In this document: positions 50,989-59,482 of the stretch, in pieces
Layout of the letters: each line of letters starts with the position of its first letter
How positions within the stretch are numbered: the stretch's first letter is position 1
Origin: JAVBLU01 sp031553225
GTDB taxonomy: Bacteria; Bacillota; Clostridia; Christensenellales; UBA1750
Assembly (NCBI GenBank): GCA_031553225.1
Contig: JAVBLU010000020.1
Span: forward strand, 124,001 to 188,000
Length of the DNA: 64,000 nt
Reading direction: 5' to 3'
Translations under genes and position numbers: made by a program
The notes under the pieces: generated by a model
What the model was told of the DNA's origin: nothing
The model's input: the letters and a program-made list of their open reading frames with translations, nothing else
Databases searched by the model: none

Positions 50989-51645
50989 ATGGCGGGCGAG
51001 CTGATTCTATTTCAGGGCGACTCGATAACCGACGGCTGGCGGGGCGTGAACACGGACGATAAAAACCGTGATATGGGGCAGAGTTATGCTTTCATCGTGG
51101 CAGCGGCGCTCGGGGTGAAGCACCCGGAGCGCGCCTACCGTTTTATGAACCGCGGGGTGAGCGGCAACACCTGCGCCAACATTTGCGGACGCTGGCAGGA
51201 AGAGACGATGAACTATCGGCCTGATGTGATCAGCCTGCTTGCGGGCATCAACGATGTGGGCCGCGAGGCCCGCGCGCCGGAAGGGCTGGCCTACCACGGC
51301 ATGGCGGCGGCGCTGGAGCTGCTGCTAACGCAGACCAGGGCGATCCTGCCCTCGGCGCTGCTCGTGCTGATGGAGCCGTTCATGTTGGACGCGGAAAACC
51401 ACCCGCGCGATATCTACGCCAAACGCGCGGTGTACCTTGCGGACTACCAGCAGGTCGTGCGCAAGGCCGCCGCCGCGTACGGCGCGGTGTTCGTGCCGCT
51501 GCAGAGGCGCTTTGAGCTGGCCGCCGCGCGCACGGGCGTATCGTACTGGCTGTGGGACAGCGTGCACCCCACCTACGCGGGACACGGCCTGATCGCCGAC
51601 GCCTGGATGCAGGACGTAGCGCCTGCCCTGGCCGCGCGCGCGTAG
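50989..51645 (+). CDS. SGNH/GDSL family hydrolase
   Basis: Serine esterase or lipase-like enzyme of 218 residues without a signal peptide. Block I is LFQGDSITDGW with the catalytic Ser, block II RGVSGNT, block III LAGINDVG, and block V WDSVHPTYAGH with the Asp and His. It resembles the small cytoplasmic acetylesterases that remove acetyl groups from plant oligosaccharides, such as acetyl-xylan fragments. That would fit the polysaccharide genes in the window, but the substrate is inference. A terminator follows. Confidence 0.92.
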   Translation: MAGELILFQGDSITDGWRGVNTDDKNRDMGQSYAFIVAAALGVKHPERAYRFMNRGVSGNTCANICGRWQEETMNYRPDVISLLAGINDVGREARAPEGLAYHGMAAALELLLTQTRAILPSALLVLMEPFMLDAENHPRDIYAKRAVYLADYQQVVRKAAAAYGAVFVPLQRRFELAAARTGVSYWLWDSVHPTYAGHGLIADAWMQDVAPALAARA

Positions 51646-51669
51646 GGGGCGGTTACGCAGCCTGAAAAG

Positions 51670-51712
51670 CAGCCCGGAGAGCCTTTGGGGGGCCTTCCGG
51701 GCTGTTGTTTTC
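51670..51712 (+). terminator. Terminator after the SGNH hydrolase gene
   Basis: A 9-base-pair stem (51670-51678 with 51696-51704) has extra pairing possible in the loop and is followed by TTGTTTTC. Confidence 0.75.
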
Positions 51713-52165
51713 GGTTTTTACATGATGCTCGACGGTGTAGTCCAGAAGCCCGTGGCTTTTGCAGTTCTCACTGAAAAAAGGTATCCGCTGCCGCGCGGCG
51801 AGCTGCACTCGTCCTTCCTTGTGAAGACGCACCGTTCCCTCCCGGGTATTTGAAGCGTGTTACGCGAGGGTACGCCGCGTGGGTACGCTCCCGTGCAGCC
51901 CGTGCTTGGGCGCGGCGTGAGTTAACATGGAGTTGCGGCTGATCGTTTGGAAAGAGCTTACCTCCGCGGAAGACCGCGGCTGAAAGCGCCTGTTGAAGAC
52001 CGGCGTACTCCTACAAAAACGGAGGAGGAGGCGACGCCACGAGGTGAGTTTCCTCGACAATCGGGCAATACGCTCCGCATCGGTGTACGTAAGTACGATG
52101 CGGGCGGTATGCAGCATGTTAAGAACCTTGCTCTTCATATCGCGCGGCAATGCGCGCCAAATCGG
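51713..52165. other. Gene-free stretch between SGNH hydrolase and histidine kinase genes
   Basis: About 450 bases with no supported gene. Frames of about 85-95 codons exist on both strands (51860-52150 minus, 51947-52201 plus), but they have no ribosome site or recognisable motif. The stretch could be decayed coding sequence. No inverted repeats typical of insertion ends were seen. Confidence 0.4.
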
Positions 52166-53518
52166 CTAGGGCGGCGCGCTCCTGGCGGCCGGTGGGGCTG
52201 AGCGCGTCTCGCCGCGCGCGCTCAAAGGAAGGTATGCCGCAAAGGTAATGGCGCCGTCTCCCGCCTCGGCGGTGAGCGTTCCGCCCAGCCGCTCCATGAT
52301 AGAACGGGCGATGGGCAGCCCTAGGCCGAAGCCGCCGCTTGCCCGCGCGCGTGAAGGGTCGGCACGATAGAAACGGTCAAAGAGGCGGGGCAGGTCCTTT
52401 TTGTCCACCTGGGCCGTGTTGCGCACCGAGAGCACCGCTTGCCGCCTTAGGCGGCGCACGCGCAGCGCAACGCTCCCGCCTTCAGCCGTGTATTTCAGGG
52501 CGTTATCCAGTAAGATGACGGCCACCTGCTGCACCTGCTGCGGATCGCCCAGGGCGAGCACGTCCGGCTCGATATCGCTGCTGAGGAGGAGGCCCCGTTC
52601 AAAGGCCATCGCCTCCATGGACAGGAGCGCCCCGCCGGCCAGTGCGCTTACGTCAAATGCCTGCAGTGCGCCAGGCTTGGGCGTATCCTCCGAGCGGGCC
52701 AGGCAGAGCAGACTCGCAACCAGATCGCCCATGCGGGCCGTCTCGGCCTTAATGTAGTCCACCCACCGGCACTGGCTGTTCACGCTTTCCTCGCCGCTTT
52801 GCAGCAGTGCATCGGCGTTTGCCGATATGATGGCCAGCGGAGTCTTCAGCTCGTGCGAGGCATCCGCCACGAATTGCCGCTGCTTCTCCCACGCGGCGGC
52901 GATCGGGCGGATTGCCCGGTTGGCGAAGAGCAGGCTGACGCAGAAGATGAGCGACAGCATGAGCGTGCCCACGATGAGAAATGTAGTGATCAGGTTCATT
53001 AAGGCGCGGTGCGACTCTGTAACATCCAAAAATGTAATGCGCGTGGTCGTCTCGGGCACGGCGTACACCACGTGCGGCCGCTGCGGGTCATACGTGACCG
53101 AGGCCATCATCCGCTCGGCCTTGGCGTACAGCCAGCGCCTGCCTTCCAGCGTCAGCGTGTCCGAGGGCCTTTCGTCTGCCACGGCCGAGCGCGCGGCCTG
53201 CAGGTACAGCTCGTCGCTCAGCTCCAGTATCGAATTGCGGTACAGGATGTTCCCCTGCGCGTCCAGCTCCAGACTAAAAAAGAAGGTCACCTCCGGCGGA
53301 AGCTCGCTCATCGTCCGGCGTTCGGTGAGCGTCCAGCCGGGCCGGAAGGCCGTTGCCGGCGACGCCTGAAAGGCCTGCAGCGCCATCAGCCGCCGCTCGT
53401 TCTCCCGAGCGACGTTTGTGGCCGTCATGGCGTATATGATGCCGAAAGCCGCCACCATGAGCACGCAGATGAGGGATAGGTTCAACACGAGAAAACGGTT
53501 GCGCAGCGCCTTAAACAT
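52166..53518 (-). CDS. Sensor histidine kinase
   Basis: Membrane sensor kinase of 450 residues. A first membrane helix (about residues 8-30) and a second (about 170-192) flank an extracellular sensor domain of about 140 residues. The phosphoacceptor is His222 in ADASHELKTPLAI. The ATPase domain has LLDNALKYTAEGG (N box), DLPRLFDRFYRAD (F box) and GGFGLGLPIARSI (G2). The tail is rich in Ala, Pro and Arg. The ATG at 53518 lies inside the last codons of the response regulator gene (8-base overlap), so the pair is translationally coupled. It faces a divergent five-gene transporter-like operon that it probably controls. Confidence 0.95.
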   Translation of the reverse strand: MFKALRNRFLVLNLSLICVLMVAAFGIIYAMTATNVARENERRLMALQAFQASPATAFRPGWTLTERRTMSELPPEVTFFFSLELDAQGNILYRNSILELSDELYLQAARSAVADERPSDTLTLEGRRWLYAKAERMMASVTYDPQRPHVVYAVPETTTRITFLDVTESHRALMNLITTFLIVGTLMLSLIFCVSLLFANRAIRPIAAAWEKQRQFVADASHELKTPLAIISANADALLQSGEESVNSQCRWVDYIKAETARMGDLVASLLCLARSEDTPKPGALQAFDVSALAGGALLSMEAMAFERGLLLSSDIEPDVLALGDPQQVQQVAVILLDNALKYTAEGGSVALRVRRLRRQAVLSVRNTAQVDKKDLPRLFDRFYRADPSRARASGGFGLGLPIARSIMERLGGTLTAEAGDGAITFAAYLPLSARGETRSAPPAARSAPP

Positions 53519-54200
53519 CGCCCTCGCCAGCCCCTTCCAGCGAGTACCCCGCCCCGCGCACGGTGCGTATCGCCGCGTCCGCCTGTATAAAGGCAAGTTT
53601 CTTGCGCAAAAACGACACGTACACCTCTACATGGTTGTCCACGGCCTCGGTATCGAACCCCCACACGCGCTCGATGATCGTCTCCTTGCCGACCACCGTA
53701 CCGCGGCAGCGCATCAGCAGCTCAAGCAGCTGGCATTCCTTTTGCGTAAGCTGCACCTGCCGGCCGCCGCAGGTTAAGGTAAGGGAGGAGACGAGCAGCT
53801 GCGTTCCGCCCAAGGCGAGGGCATCGCCCTGTACGGGTGCGCCGCGCCGCCGCCCAAGCGCGCGCAGGCGCGCCAGAAGCTCGTCCGTGGAAAAGGGCTT
53901 GGGCAGGTAATCGTCCGCGCCCGCATCCAACCCTGCTACCTTATCGGCCGTATCGCCTTTGGCGGTAAGCAACAGCACGGGCACGTCCAGGCCGTGCGCG
54001 CGCAGGGCGCGCACAAGGCCGAGTCCGTCCAGCTTGGGCAGCATCACGTCCAGCACCAAGATATCGTAAATGCCCGTCAGCGCGCAATCCAGGCCGTCCT
54101 CGCCGTTAAAGCGCAGGTCCACGGCGTAGTTATGCTTGCGCAGAATTTGCCCTATGGCCTCGGCCATAGGCGCTTCGTCCTCCACAAGCAGCACGCGCAT
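53511..54200 (-). CDS. Response regulator, OmpR/PhoB family
   Basis: DNA-binding response regulator of 229 residues. The receiver has acidic residues LLVEDEAP, the phosphorylated Asp51 in ILVLDVMLPK, LLLTAKGD and the Lys of YLPKPFS. The C-terminal winged helix has LTQKECQLLELLM, the recognition region VDNHVEVYVSFLRKKL and IRTVRGAGYSL. AAGGAGG precedes the ATG at 54200. It works with the kinase encoded immediately downstream. The probable target is the divergent promoter region at 54.2-54.35 kb. Confidence 0.96.
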   Translation of the reverse strand: MRVLLVEDEAPMAEAIGQILRKHNYAVDLRFNGEDGLDCALTGIYDILVLDVMLPKLDGLGLVRALRAHGLDVPVLLLTAKGDTADKVAGLDAGADDYLPKPFSTDELLARLRALGRRRGAPVQGDALALGGTQLLVSSLTLTCGGRQVQLTQKECQLLELLMRCRGTVVGKETIIERVWGFDTEAVDNHVEVYVSFLRKKLAFIQADAAIRTVRGAGYSLEGAGEGDV

Positions 54201-54261
54201 GTCAAGGGCCTCCTTGTGTTACGCAGTATACACAATGCACCTATAATCTACCTGAAAAGGT

Positions 54262-54343
54262 AACGGAAATCAAGGCCGTGAAATGTGTCTCGTCTGTTAA
54301 CAATTTCCGTTTTCAGCCGTCTTTAAGGTTCGCCCGGTATCAT
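54262..54343 (+). promoter_or_regulatory. Divergent regulatory region with inverted-repeat operator candidate
   Basis: AACGGAAAT (54262-54270) is repeated inverted as ATTTCCGTT (54303-54311), 41 bases centre to centre. A -10-like TATCAT (54338-54343) serves the + operon but has no -35 at any normal spacing. The right half-site would sit near -43 relative to the start at about 54350, the usual place for an activator. The response regulator encoded next door is the obvious candidate binder. Confidence 0.5.
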
Positions 54344-54368
54344 GGCTATGTCAGAACGGAGGGAAATA

Positions 54369-55280
54369 ATGATCTCAGCCAAGACGCAGCCCGCGGGCGC
54401 GCTCCAAAGGCGCAAGCGCCTGTCCGTCATGGCCCGCAGGAACATGATGTACGGCTTTGCTTTCGTAGCGCCCAGCCTTGCGGGATGCTTGCTTTTCGTG
54501 GTCGTTCCCTTCGTGGACGCGCTCTCGCGCTCTTTCCGCCAGGGCTTGGACGGCGGGTTTGCGGGCTTTGCGCACTACGCGGAGATCTTTACGAACCCCG
54601 CCTTCCAGCAAGCGGCCTTCAACACCGCGCGCTTCATCGGGCTGTGCGTGCCCATTCTGCTCGTTCTGTCGCTGGGGCTGGCGCTGCTGCTCACAAAGCC
54701 CGTGTTCGGGCGCTCCACGCTGCGTGCGTCCTTCCTGCTGCCCATGGCCCTTCCGGTCGCGTCTGTGGCGCTTTTATGGCAGGTGCTCTTTAACGTAAAC
54801 GGACTGATGAACAACATCCTTCAGGGCGTGGGCCTTGCGCGCATCGATTGGATGAGAACCGACTGGGCGCTCTTCTGCCTGATCGTCAGCTACCTGTGGA
54901 AGAACGTGGGCTACAACATGGTGCTCTTTCTGGCCGGGCTCGGCGGCATATCGCCGGCGCTGTACGAGGCGGCCTCCGTGGACGGGGCAAGCGGCATACG
55001 CCAGTTTTTTGCCATTACCCTGCCGTGCCTGAAGCCCACGCTTTTCACCACGACGGTTCTGGCACTGCTCAACTCGTTCAAGGCATACCGCGAGGCGTAC
55101 CTGGTGGCGGGCAACTACCCGCAGGGAAGCATCTACCTTTTACAGCACACCATGAACAACTGGTTCACGGCCCTGGACATCGAGAAGCTCTCTGCCGCGG
55201 CCACCGTGACGGCCATCGTCATCTTCCTGCTCGTGGCGCTGCTCAACCGGTCCTGGAAAGTGGAACAGACGACGGAGTGA
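54369..55280 (+). CDS. Sugar ABC transporter permease, MalF type
   Basis: Permease subunit of a carbohydrate-type importer, 303 residues, with six membrane segments. The EAA loop is EAASVDGASGIRQFFAITLP. The first helix follows a basic N-terminus (QRRKRLSVMARRN). The ATG at 54369 has GGAGGG 5 bases before it; earlier in-frame ATGs lack one. The second permease gene starts about 10 bases after its stop. These are the first two genes of the five-gene operon under likely two-component control. Confidence 0.93.
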   Translation: MISAKTQPAGALQRRKRLSVMARRNMMYGFAFVAPSLAGCLLFVVVPFVDALSRSFRQGLDGGFAGFAHYAEIFTNPAFQQAAFNTARFIGLCVPILLVLSLGLALLLTKPVFGRSTLRASFLLPMALPVASVALLWQVLFNVNGLMNNILQGVGLARIDWMRTDWALFCLIVSYLWKNVGYNMVLFLAGLGGISPALYEAASVDGASGIRQFFAITLPCLKPTLFTTTVLALLNSFKAYREAYLVAGNYPQGSIYLLQHTMNNWFTALDIEKLSAAATVTAIVIFLLVALLNRSWKVEQTTE

Positions 55281-55290
55281 GGTGAGAGGC

Positions 55291-56133
55291 TTGATCAGGA
55301 AACTCTTGCGCACGGGCGTTCTGTGGGCGATCGCCGCAGTGGTGCTTCTGCCGCTTGCCATGACGCTTGGCGCGTCGCTGATGGGCGAGACTGAGCTTCT
55401 GGAGCACATCCGCCCCGTGCTCTCCGGAGGAAGCGGCCAGGCGCAGATGCCGCTGCTGCCGGCGCTGCCCACGCTTCGGCAGTACATCCGGCTGCTGATG
55501 GACACGCCAACCTTCCTTTCCATGTTCTGGAACTCCATGCGCCTGGTCGTGCCCATCGTGGCCGGGCAGGTGGCCATCGGAACCCTGGCTGCCTGGGCGT
55601 TCGCGCACTTCAAGTTTCCCGGGCGCGAGCCGCTGTTCATGTTTTATATATCACTGATGATGATGCCTTTCCAGGTGACGCTTGTGCCCAGCTATCTCAT
55701 GCTCGACCGGTTGCACCTGCTGAACACGCCCTGGGCGGTCATCTTGCCCGGCATGTTCGGCACCTTCGCGGTGTTCCTGCTGCGACAGTTTTTCAAAGCG
55801 GTGCCCGAGGCGCTTGTGGAGGCCGCGCAGATTGACGGCGCGGGCGAACTGCGGCTGTTCCTCTCCATCGCGCTGCCCATCGGCATTCCGGGTATCGCCT
55901 CGCTGTGCATCTTAAGCTTCCTGGACAACTGGAACCTGATCGAGCAGCCCATGACGTTCCTGCGCGATCAGAGCATGTGGCCGCTGTCGCTGTACCTCAC
56001 GAGCATCGGCGAGACCGACGTGGATGTGGCTATGGGCGCCTCCATCATCACCCTCCTGCCCGCGCTGCTCCTGTTCTTTTATGGCGAAACGTACCTCGTG
56101 CGCGGCATCCAAATGACTGGCATGAAGGAGTGA
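55291..56133 (+). CDS. Sugar ABC transporter permease, MalG type
   Basis: Second permease subunit, 280 residues, pairing with the MalF-type protein. The EAA loop is EAAQIDGAGELRLFLSIALP, and the C-terminus ETYLVRGIQMTGMKE is typical of MalG relatives. An insertion of about 40 residues after the first helix (LMGETELLEHI to PTLRQYIRLL) forms the usual extracytoplasmic loop. The start is ambiguous: TTG at 55291 has GAGGTG 6 bases before it, while GTG at 55282 lies inside that site. The adaptor gene starts one base after its stop. No ATPase is encoded in the operon. Confidence 0.92.
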   Translation: MIRKLLRTGVLWAIAAVVLLPLAMTLGASLMGETELLEHIRPVLSGGSGQAQMPLLPALPTLRQYIRLLMDTPTFLSMFWNSMRLVVPIVAGQVAIGTLAAWAFAHFKFPGREPLFMFYISLMMMPFQVTLVPSYLMLDRLHLLNTPWAVILPGMFGTFAVFLLRQFFKAVPEALVEAAQIDGAGELRLFLSIALPIGIPGIASLCILSFLDNWNLIEQPMTFLRDQSMWPLSLYLTSIGETDVDVAMGASIITLLPALLLFFYGETYLVRGIQMTGMKE

Positions 56134-56134
56134 C

Positions 56135-58036
56135 ATGGCAATGCAACGCAATGCCGAGGGATTGGTTATCGCCACGGAGAAGGCGCGCAAAAGCGCCATC
56201 ATGGAGCAAAAGGCGCGCGCCGCGGCCGGCAAGGCGCTCATCGGCTTTCTGGCGCTCATGGTGGCGCTCACGCTGGGCAGCAACACGCTGCAGGAGATGT
56301 CCGTGCCCCTGGTGACCACGGCCTCGCTTCAGCGCGGCGCGCTGGAACGCACCACAAACGTGGACGGCCAGTTGACCGCCGCCAAGAATGTGCCGGTATT
56401 TTGCGATTACGCCGTGCGCGTATCGGAAGTATACGTGAAGGCAGGCGCGTCCGTACAAGCGGGCGACCCACTCTTTGCTCTGGACTTGGACGCGCTGAAG
56501 GCACAGTACGCCACGGACGAGATCGCCCTGGACAAAGCCAAAAACGATCGCGACAAGACCGAGCTATCCGCCGCCGCGCCCGTATCCACAAACAGCGTGG
56601 ACGACGCGCAGAAGAGCCTCAGTCGTGCCGAGGAGAATCGCGCGACGAACATCCAAAACCAACAGATTGCCCTGGACAAAGCGCAGAGCGACTATGACAA
56701 GGCCGTTTCCGACCTGCAGAGCGCGCAAAGCGAATATGACAAGGCCGTGTACGACGCCTGGAACACCTACATAACCGGCAAATACACCGCCTTAACCACG
56801 GCGCAGGAAAACCTGACCGCCAAACAGCGCACGGTAAGCGCCAACCTGATGGACGCACAGAACACCATCGCAGATAACCAGCGCAAGCTGGATGCAGCCC
56901 AGCAAGCCGTAAACTCCGCGCAGGCCGCACTGCAGGCGAATGCCGACCCCGCACAAACCGCGACGCTGCAGGCGACGCTCACCTCCAAGCAGGCCGCGCT
57001 TGCGCAGGCGCAGCAGGACGTAAGCCTGGGCAACCTGAAGGCGCAAAACACCATCGCCACGAACAACGAGGACCTGGCCAAGGCGCAGAAGACTTATAAC
57101 GATGCGGTGCAGGCGTACAATGAAGCCATGGCCCGCTCGCAGACGGCCACGGAAGCCGTGGAGGGCACGGTGGCCTCCAAGCTCTCCGCTGTGAAGACGG
57201 CGCAGTCCACTCTGGAAACGCGCAGGGCAAGCGTGGAATCGGCCCAGCGCTCGCTGGATACGCAGACGCGCGATGCCAACCGCACGGTTGAGGACGCAAG
57301 AACCACCCTTTCCCGCGCTCAGGAAACTTTGAAGACGAACCGTGAGACCGCCGAGGTCACCTCCGGCGCAAACGCCCTCACCATCGCCACGTCGGATCTG
57401 GATATTGACAAGAAGCAGACGAACCTTGACAAGCTGAAGGCCGCCGTCGACGCGGGCGGTGTGGTCAGCGCGCCTGTGAACGGCGACGTGCTCAGCGTGT
57501 CCGTCACGGCCGGCAACAACGCCGGTACCGCCCAGGCGTCCGTCACCCTCAGCAACGAGACCGACGGGCTGGAGCTGCGCGTCACCGTAAGCGAGGACCA
57601 GGCGGGCGACATGGCCGTGGGCGACCAGGCGGACATCATTGTGGGCGGCAGCATGGTGCGCGCGGCCATCGAATCCATCGCCAGCTCCACGGCGCAGGCC
57701 GGCCGTTATGAGGTGCTTTTTCGCCTGGACGGCAGCGTAGGCACGGTCGGGCAGACGGCCTCCATGCGCTTTCGCAAGCGCACGCAGAACTACGATGTGC
57801 TTGTGCCGCTCACTGCGCTTCATCAAGACAACGACGGCTATTTCGTGTACGTAGTGCAGCAGGAGAGCGGCGCGCTGGGAGCACGCATGAGCGTTGCCCG
57901 GGCGGACGTGACGATTCTGGAGCAGGACGCAACGCGCGCGGCCGTACAGGGGGGCGTCACCCAGCGCGATACGATCGTCGCGCGGAGCGACCGCGATCTG
58001 GCTGACGGCGACCGCGTGCGCGTGGAGGCGGACTAA
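56135..58036 (+). CDS. HlyD/MacA-like periplasmic adaptor protein with very long coiled coil
   Basis: Membrane-fusion/adaptor-type protein of 633 residues, much longer than typical MacA (about 370). One membrane helix (about residues 32-52) is followed by the first lipoyl half (NVDGQLTAAKNVPVF, VYVKAGASVQAGDPLFALD). A roughly 310-residue helical hairpin (about residues 115-430) is rich in Ala, Gln, Asp and Lys with a heptad-like pattern. The second lipoyl half (VVSAPVNGDVLSVSV) and beta-barrel domains finish it. Such proteins normally connect an ABC exporter to outer layers. Its start follows the MalG-type stop by one base, and its stop abuts the MacB-like start. Confidence 0.92.
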   Translation: MAMQRNAEGLVIATEKARKSAIMEQKARAAAGKALIGFLALMVALTLGSNTLQEMSVPLVTTASLQRGALERTTNVDGQLTAAKNVPVFCDYAVRVSEVYVKAGASVQAGDPLFALDLDALKAQYATDEIALDKAKNDRDKTELSAAAPVSTNSVDDAQKSLSRAEENRATNIQNQQIALDKAQSDYDKAVSDLQSAQSEYDKAVYDAWNTYITGKYTALTTAQENLTAKQRTVSANLMDAQNTIADNQRKLDAAQQAVNSAQAALQANADPAQTATLQATLTSKQAALAQAQQDVSLGNLKAQNTIATNNEDLAKAQKTYNDAVQAYNEAMARSQTATEAVEGTVASKLSAVKTAQSTLETRRASVESAQRSLDTQTRDANRTVEDARTTLSRAQETLKTNRETAEVTSGANALTIATSDLDIDKKQTNLDKLKAAVDAGGVVSAPVNGDVLSVSVTAGNNAGTAQASVTLSNETDGLELRVTVSEDQAGDMAVGDQADIIVGGSMVRAAIESIASSTAQAGRYEVLFRLDGSVGTVGQTASMRFRKRTQNYDVLVPLTALHQDNDGYFVYVVQQESGALGARMSVARADVTILEQDATRAAVQGGVTQRDTIVARSDRDLADGDRVRVEAD

Positions 58037-59482
58037 ATGAGCGGTAAGGAGCGCTCCCGGCGCGCGCTGTGCGCGGCGTGCTGGCTTGCCTTGGCGGTGT
58101 TTTGCTGGGCGGGCGCGGCCTCTGCGCTTCAAACGCTGAACATACAAACCTCCGTGAACCGCGTTAGCTTCCGCGAGACGGGCACGGTTGCAACGGCCTT
58201 CTCCTCCATAAAAAAGCTGCGCGACACGATGCAGGGCGTATACGGCGGAGAGCCGTCCGCGGCGGCCGTCACGGCCTGGACGCAGGCCCTGTCGCAGAGC
58301 GTCGCCCACAGGGAGACCAACGGCTCCGCCTCGGTGGATATCCTGTGGTTTGACGGCAGTGCCGCCGACATCTGGAGCCTTCAGGTGGTCCGGGGCATCA
58401 TGCCCGGACAAGGCGACACCACCGGCTGCGCGCTGGACGACGCGACGACGCTCAAGCTCTTCGGCTCTACGAACGTGATCGGCCAAACCGTTACGGTGGG
58501 CGGTAAGGACCTTACCCTGCGCGCGGTGTTCAGGCTGCCCACAGGCGCCACGTCCTTCGCGGCCGATCCCGGCAGAGGCTTGGCGTTTTGCCCGGCGGCC
58601 GCGGGAAGCGACACCCTGCGCGTTACTGCGTACGAGTTTCTCATCCCTACGGGGAGCGAACAGGAGCCGGGCGCGCAGGCCAAGGGTTACTTAACCTCCG
58701 CCGGGCTGCGCGCGCCTTCCACGATGTACAAGCGCGCGGACCAGCGCCAGGTGTACGCGCTCATGTCGAAGATTCCCGGCGCGCTCATCTGCCTGTTCCT
58801 GCTCATCGAGCTTGTGCGCGGCGCATGGGGCCTTACGCGCGCCACAATCCGCCACAGCCGCGATGCGCTGCGCAGCATGACGTTGCCCTCGTCGGTCGGA
58901 CACAGGATCGCCTTTACGGGCATCGGCGTGCTCATTTTGTTCCTGGGGGCCATGGCCTTCGCTGTGTGGCAGATGCCCAGGGATTGGCACGTGCCGCCCG
59001 CGTACCTGCCCACGCAGTGGTCGGACCTGTCCTTCTGGCCCGCGCTGGTGACGACCTGGGCGAAGAATGAGACGCAGATGGCCTTTTCGGTGGCCTTCCG
59101 GCCGGATCTTGTGTGGCGCACCCTGGCGGTGTGGATCGGAGCCTTGGGCGCGTTGTCCACCTTCAGCCTTTTGCTTGCGAGGCGCGCGCTGAAGCAAAGC
59201 GTGCAGCGCGGACGGCTGCCGGCGCACGCGGCGCTGCTTACCGCGGCGCTGTGCTTGGCGCCGGTGCTTGCGCTTCTGCTGGCGCGGGCGGTGGGGTGGA
59301 CGGGCGTTTCAGCCCCGGGCCTCGCGCTGATGCCGTCCGTCTATTTTCTGGCGTTCTCCTGTTTGCGCGCGTTCCCTGTCGCGCTCACCTTGCCCATCCG
59401 CGCGTATCGCGCCGCCTGCAAACGGTTGAAACCGGCCGAAGCGGCGCAAGCCGCCATTACGGAAAGGAGCCAATCCCTATGA
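58037..59482 (+). CDS. MacB-like ABC permease without ATPase domain
   Basis: Membrane protein of 481 residues. An N-terminal helix (about residues 10-30) precedes an extracytoplasmic domain of about 215 residues resembling the MacB core domain: WSLQVVRGIMPG, ALDDATTLKLFG, NVIGQTVTVGGKDLTLRAVF. At least four further helices follow (near 250-265, 290-312, 360-385 and 395-440). MacB proteins normally carry a fused or adjacent ATPase, and none is found in this operon. Together with the adaptor it would form a MacAB-like pair using an ATPase from elsewhere, or a pair acting without ATP. The ATG at 58037 abuts the adaptor stop codon. The next gene overlaps by four bases. Confidence 0.8.
   Translation: MSGKERSRRALCAACWLALAVFCWAGAASALQTLNIQTSVNRVSFRETGTVATAFSSIKKLRDTMQGVYGGEPSAAAVTAWTQALSQSVAHRETNGSASVDILWFDGSAADIWSLQVVRGIMPGQGDTTGCALDDATTLKLFGSTNVIGQTVTVGGKDLTLRAVFRLPTGATSFAADPGRGLAFCPAAAGSDTLRVTAYEFLIPTGSEQEPGAQAKGYLTSAGLRAPSTMYKRADQRQVYALMSKIPGALICLFLLIELVRGAWGLTRATIRHSRDALRSMTLPSSVGHRIAFTGIGVLILFLGAMAFAVWQMPRDWHVPPAYLPTQWSDLSFWPALVTTWAKNETQMAFSVAFRPDLVWRTLAVWIGALGALSTFSLLLARRALKQSVQRGRLPAHAALLTAALCLAPVLALLLARAVGWTGVSAPGLALMPSVYFLAFSCLRAFPVALTLPIRAYRAACKRLKPAEAAQAAITERSQSL

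Noticed and set aside
51860..52150. A 96-codon frame on the minus strand in a gene-free stretch
   Set aside because: It has no ribosome site, no recognisable motif, and Arg/Ser-rich composition. It may be decayed sequence.
56792..58486. A 564-codon open frame on the minus strand
   Set aside because: It is antisense to the adaptor and MacB-like genes, which are linked by abutting codons and good ribosome sites.
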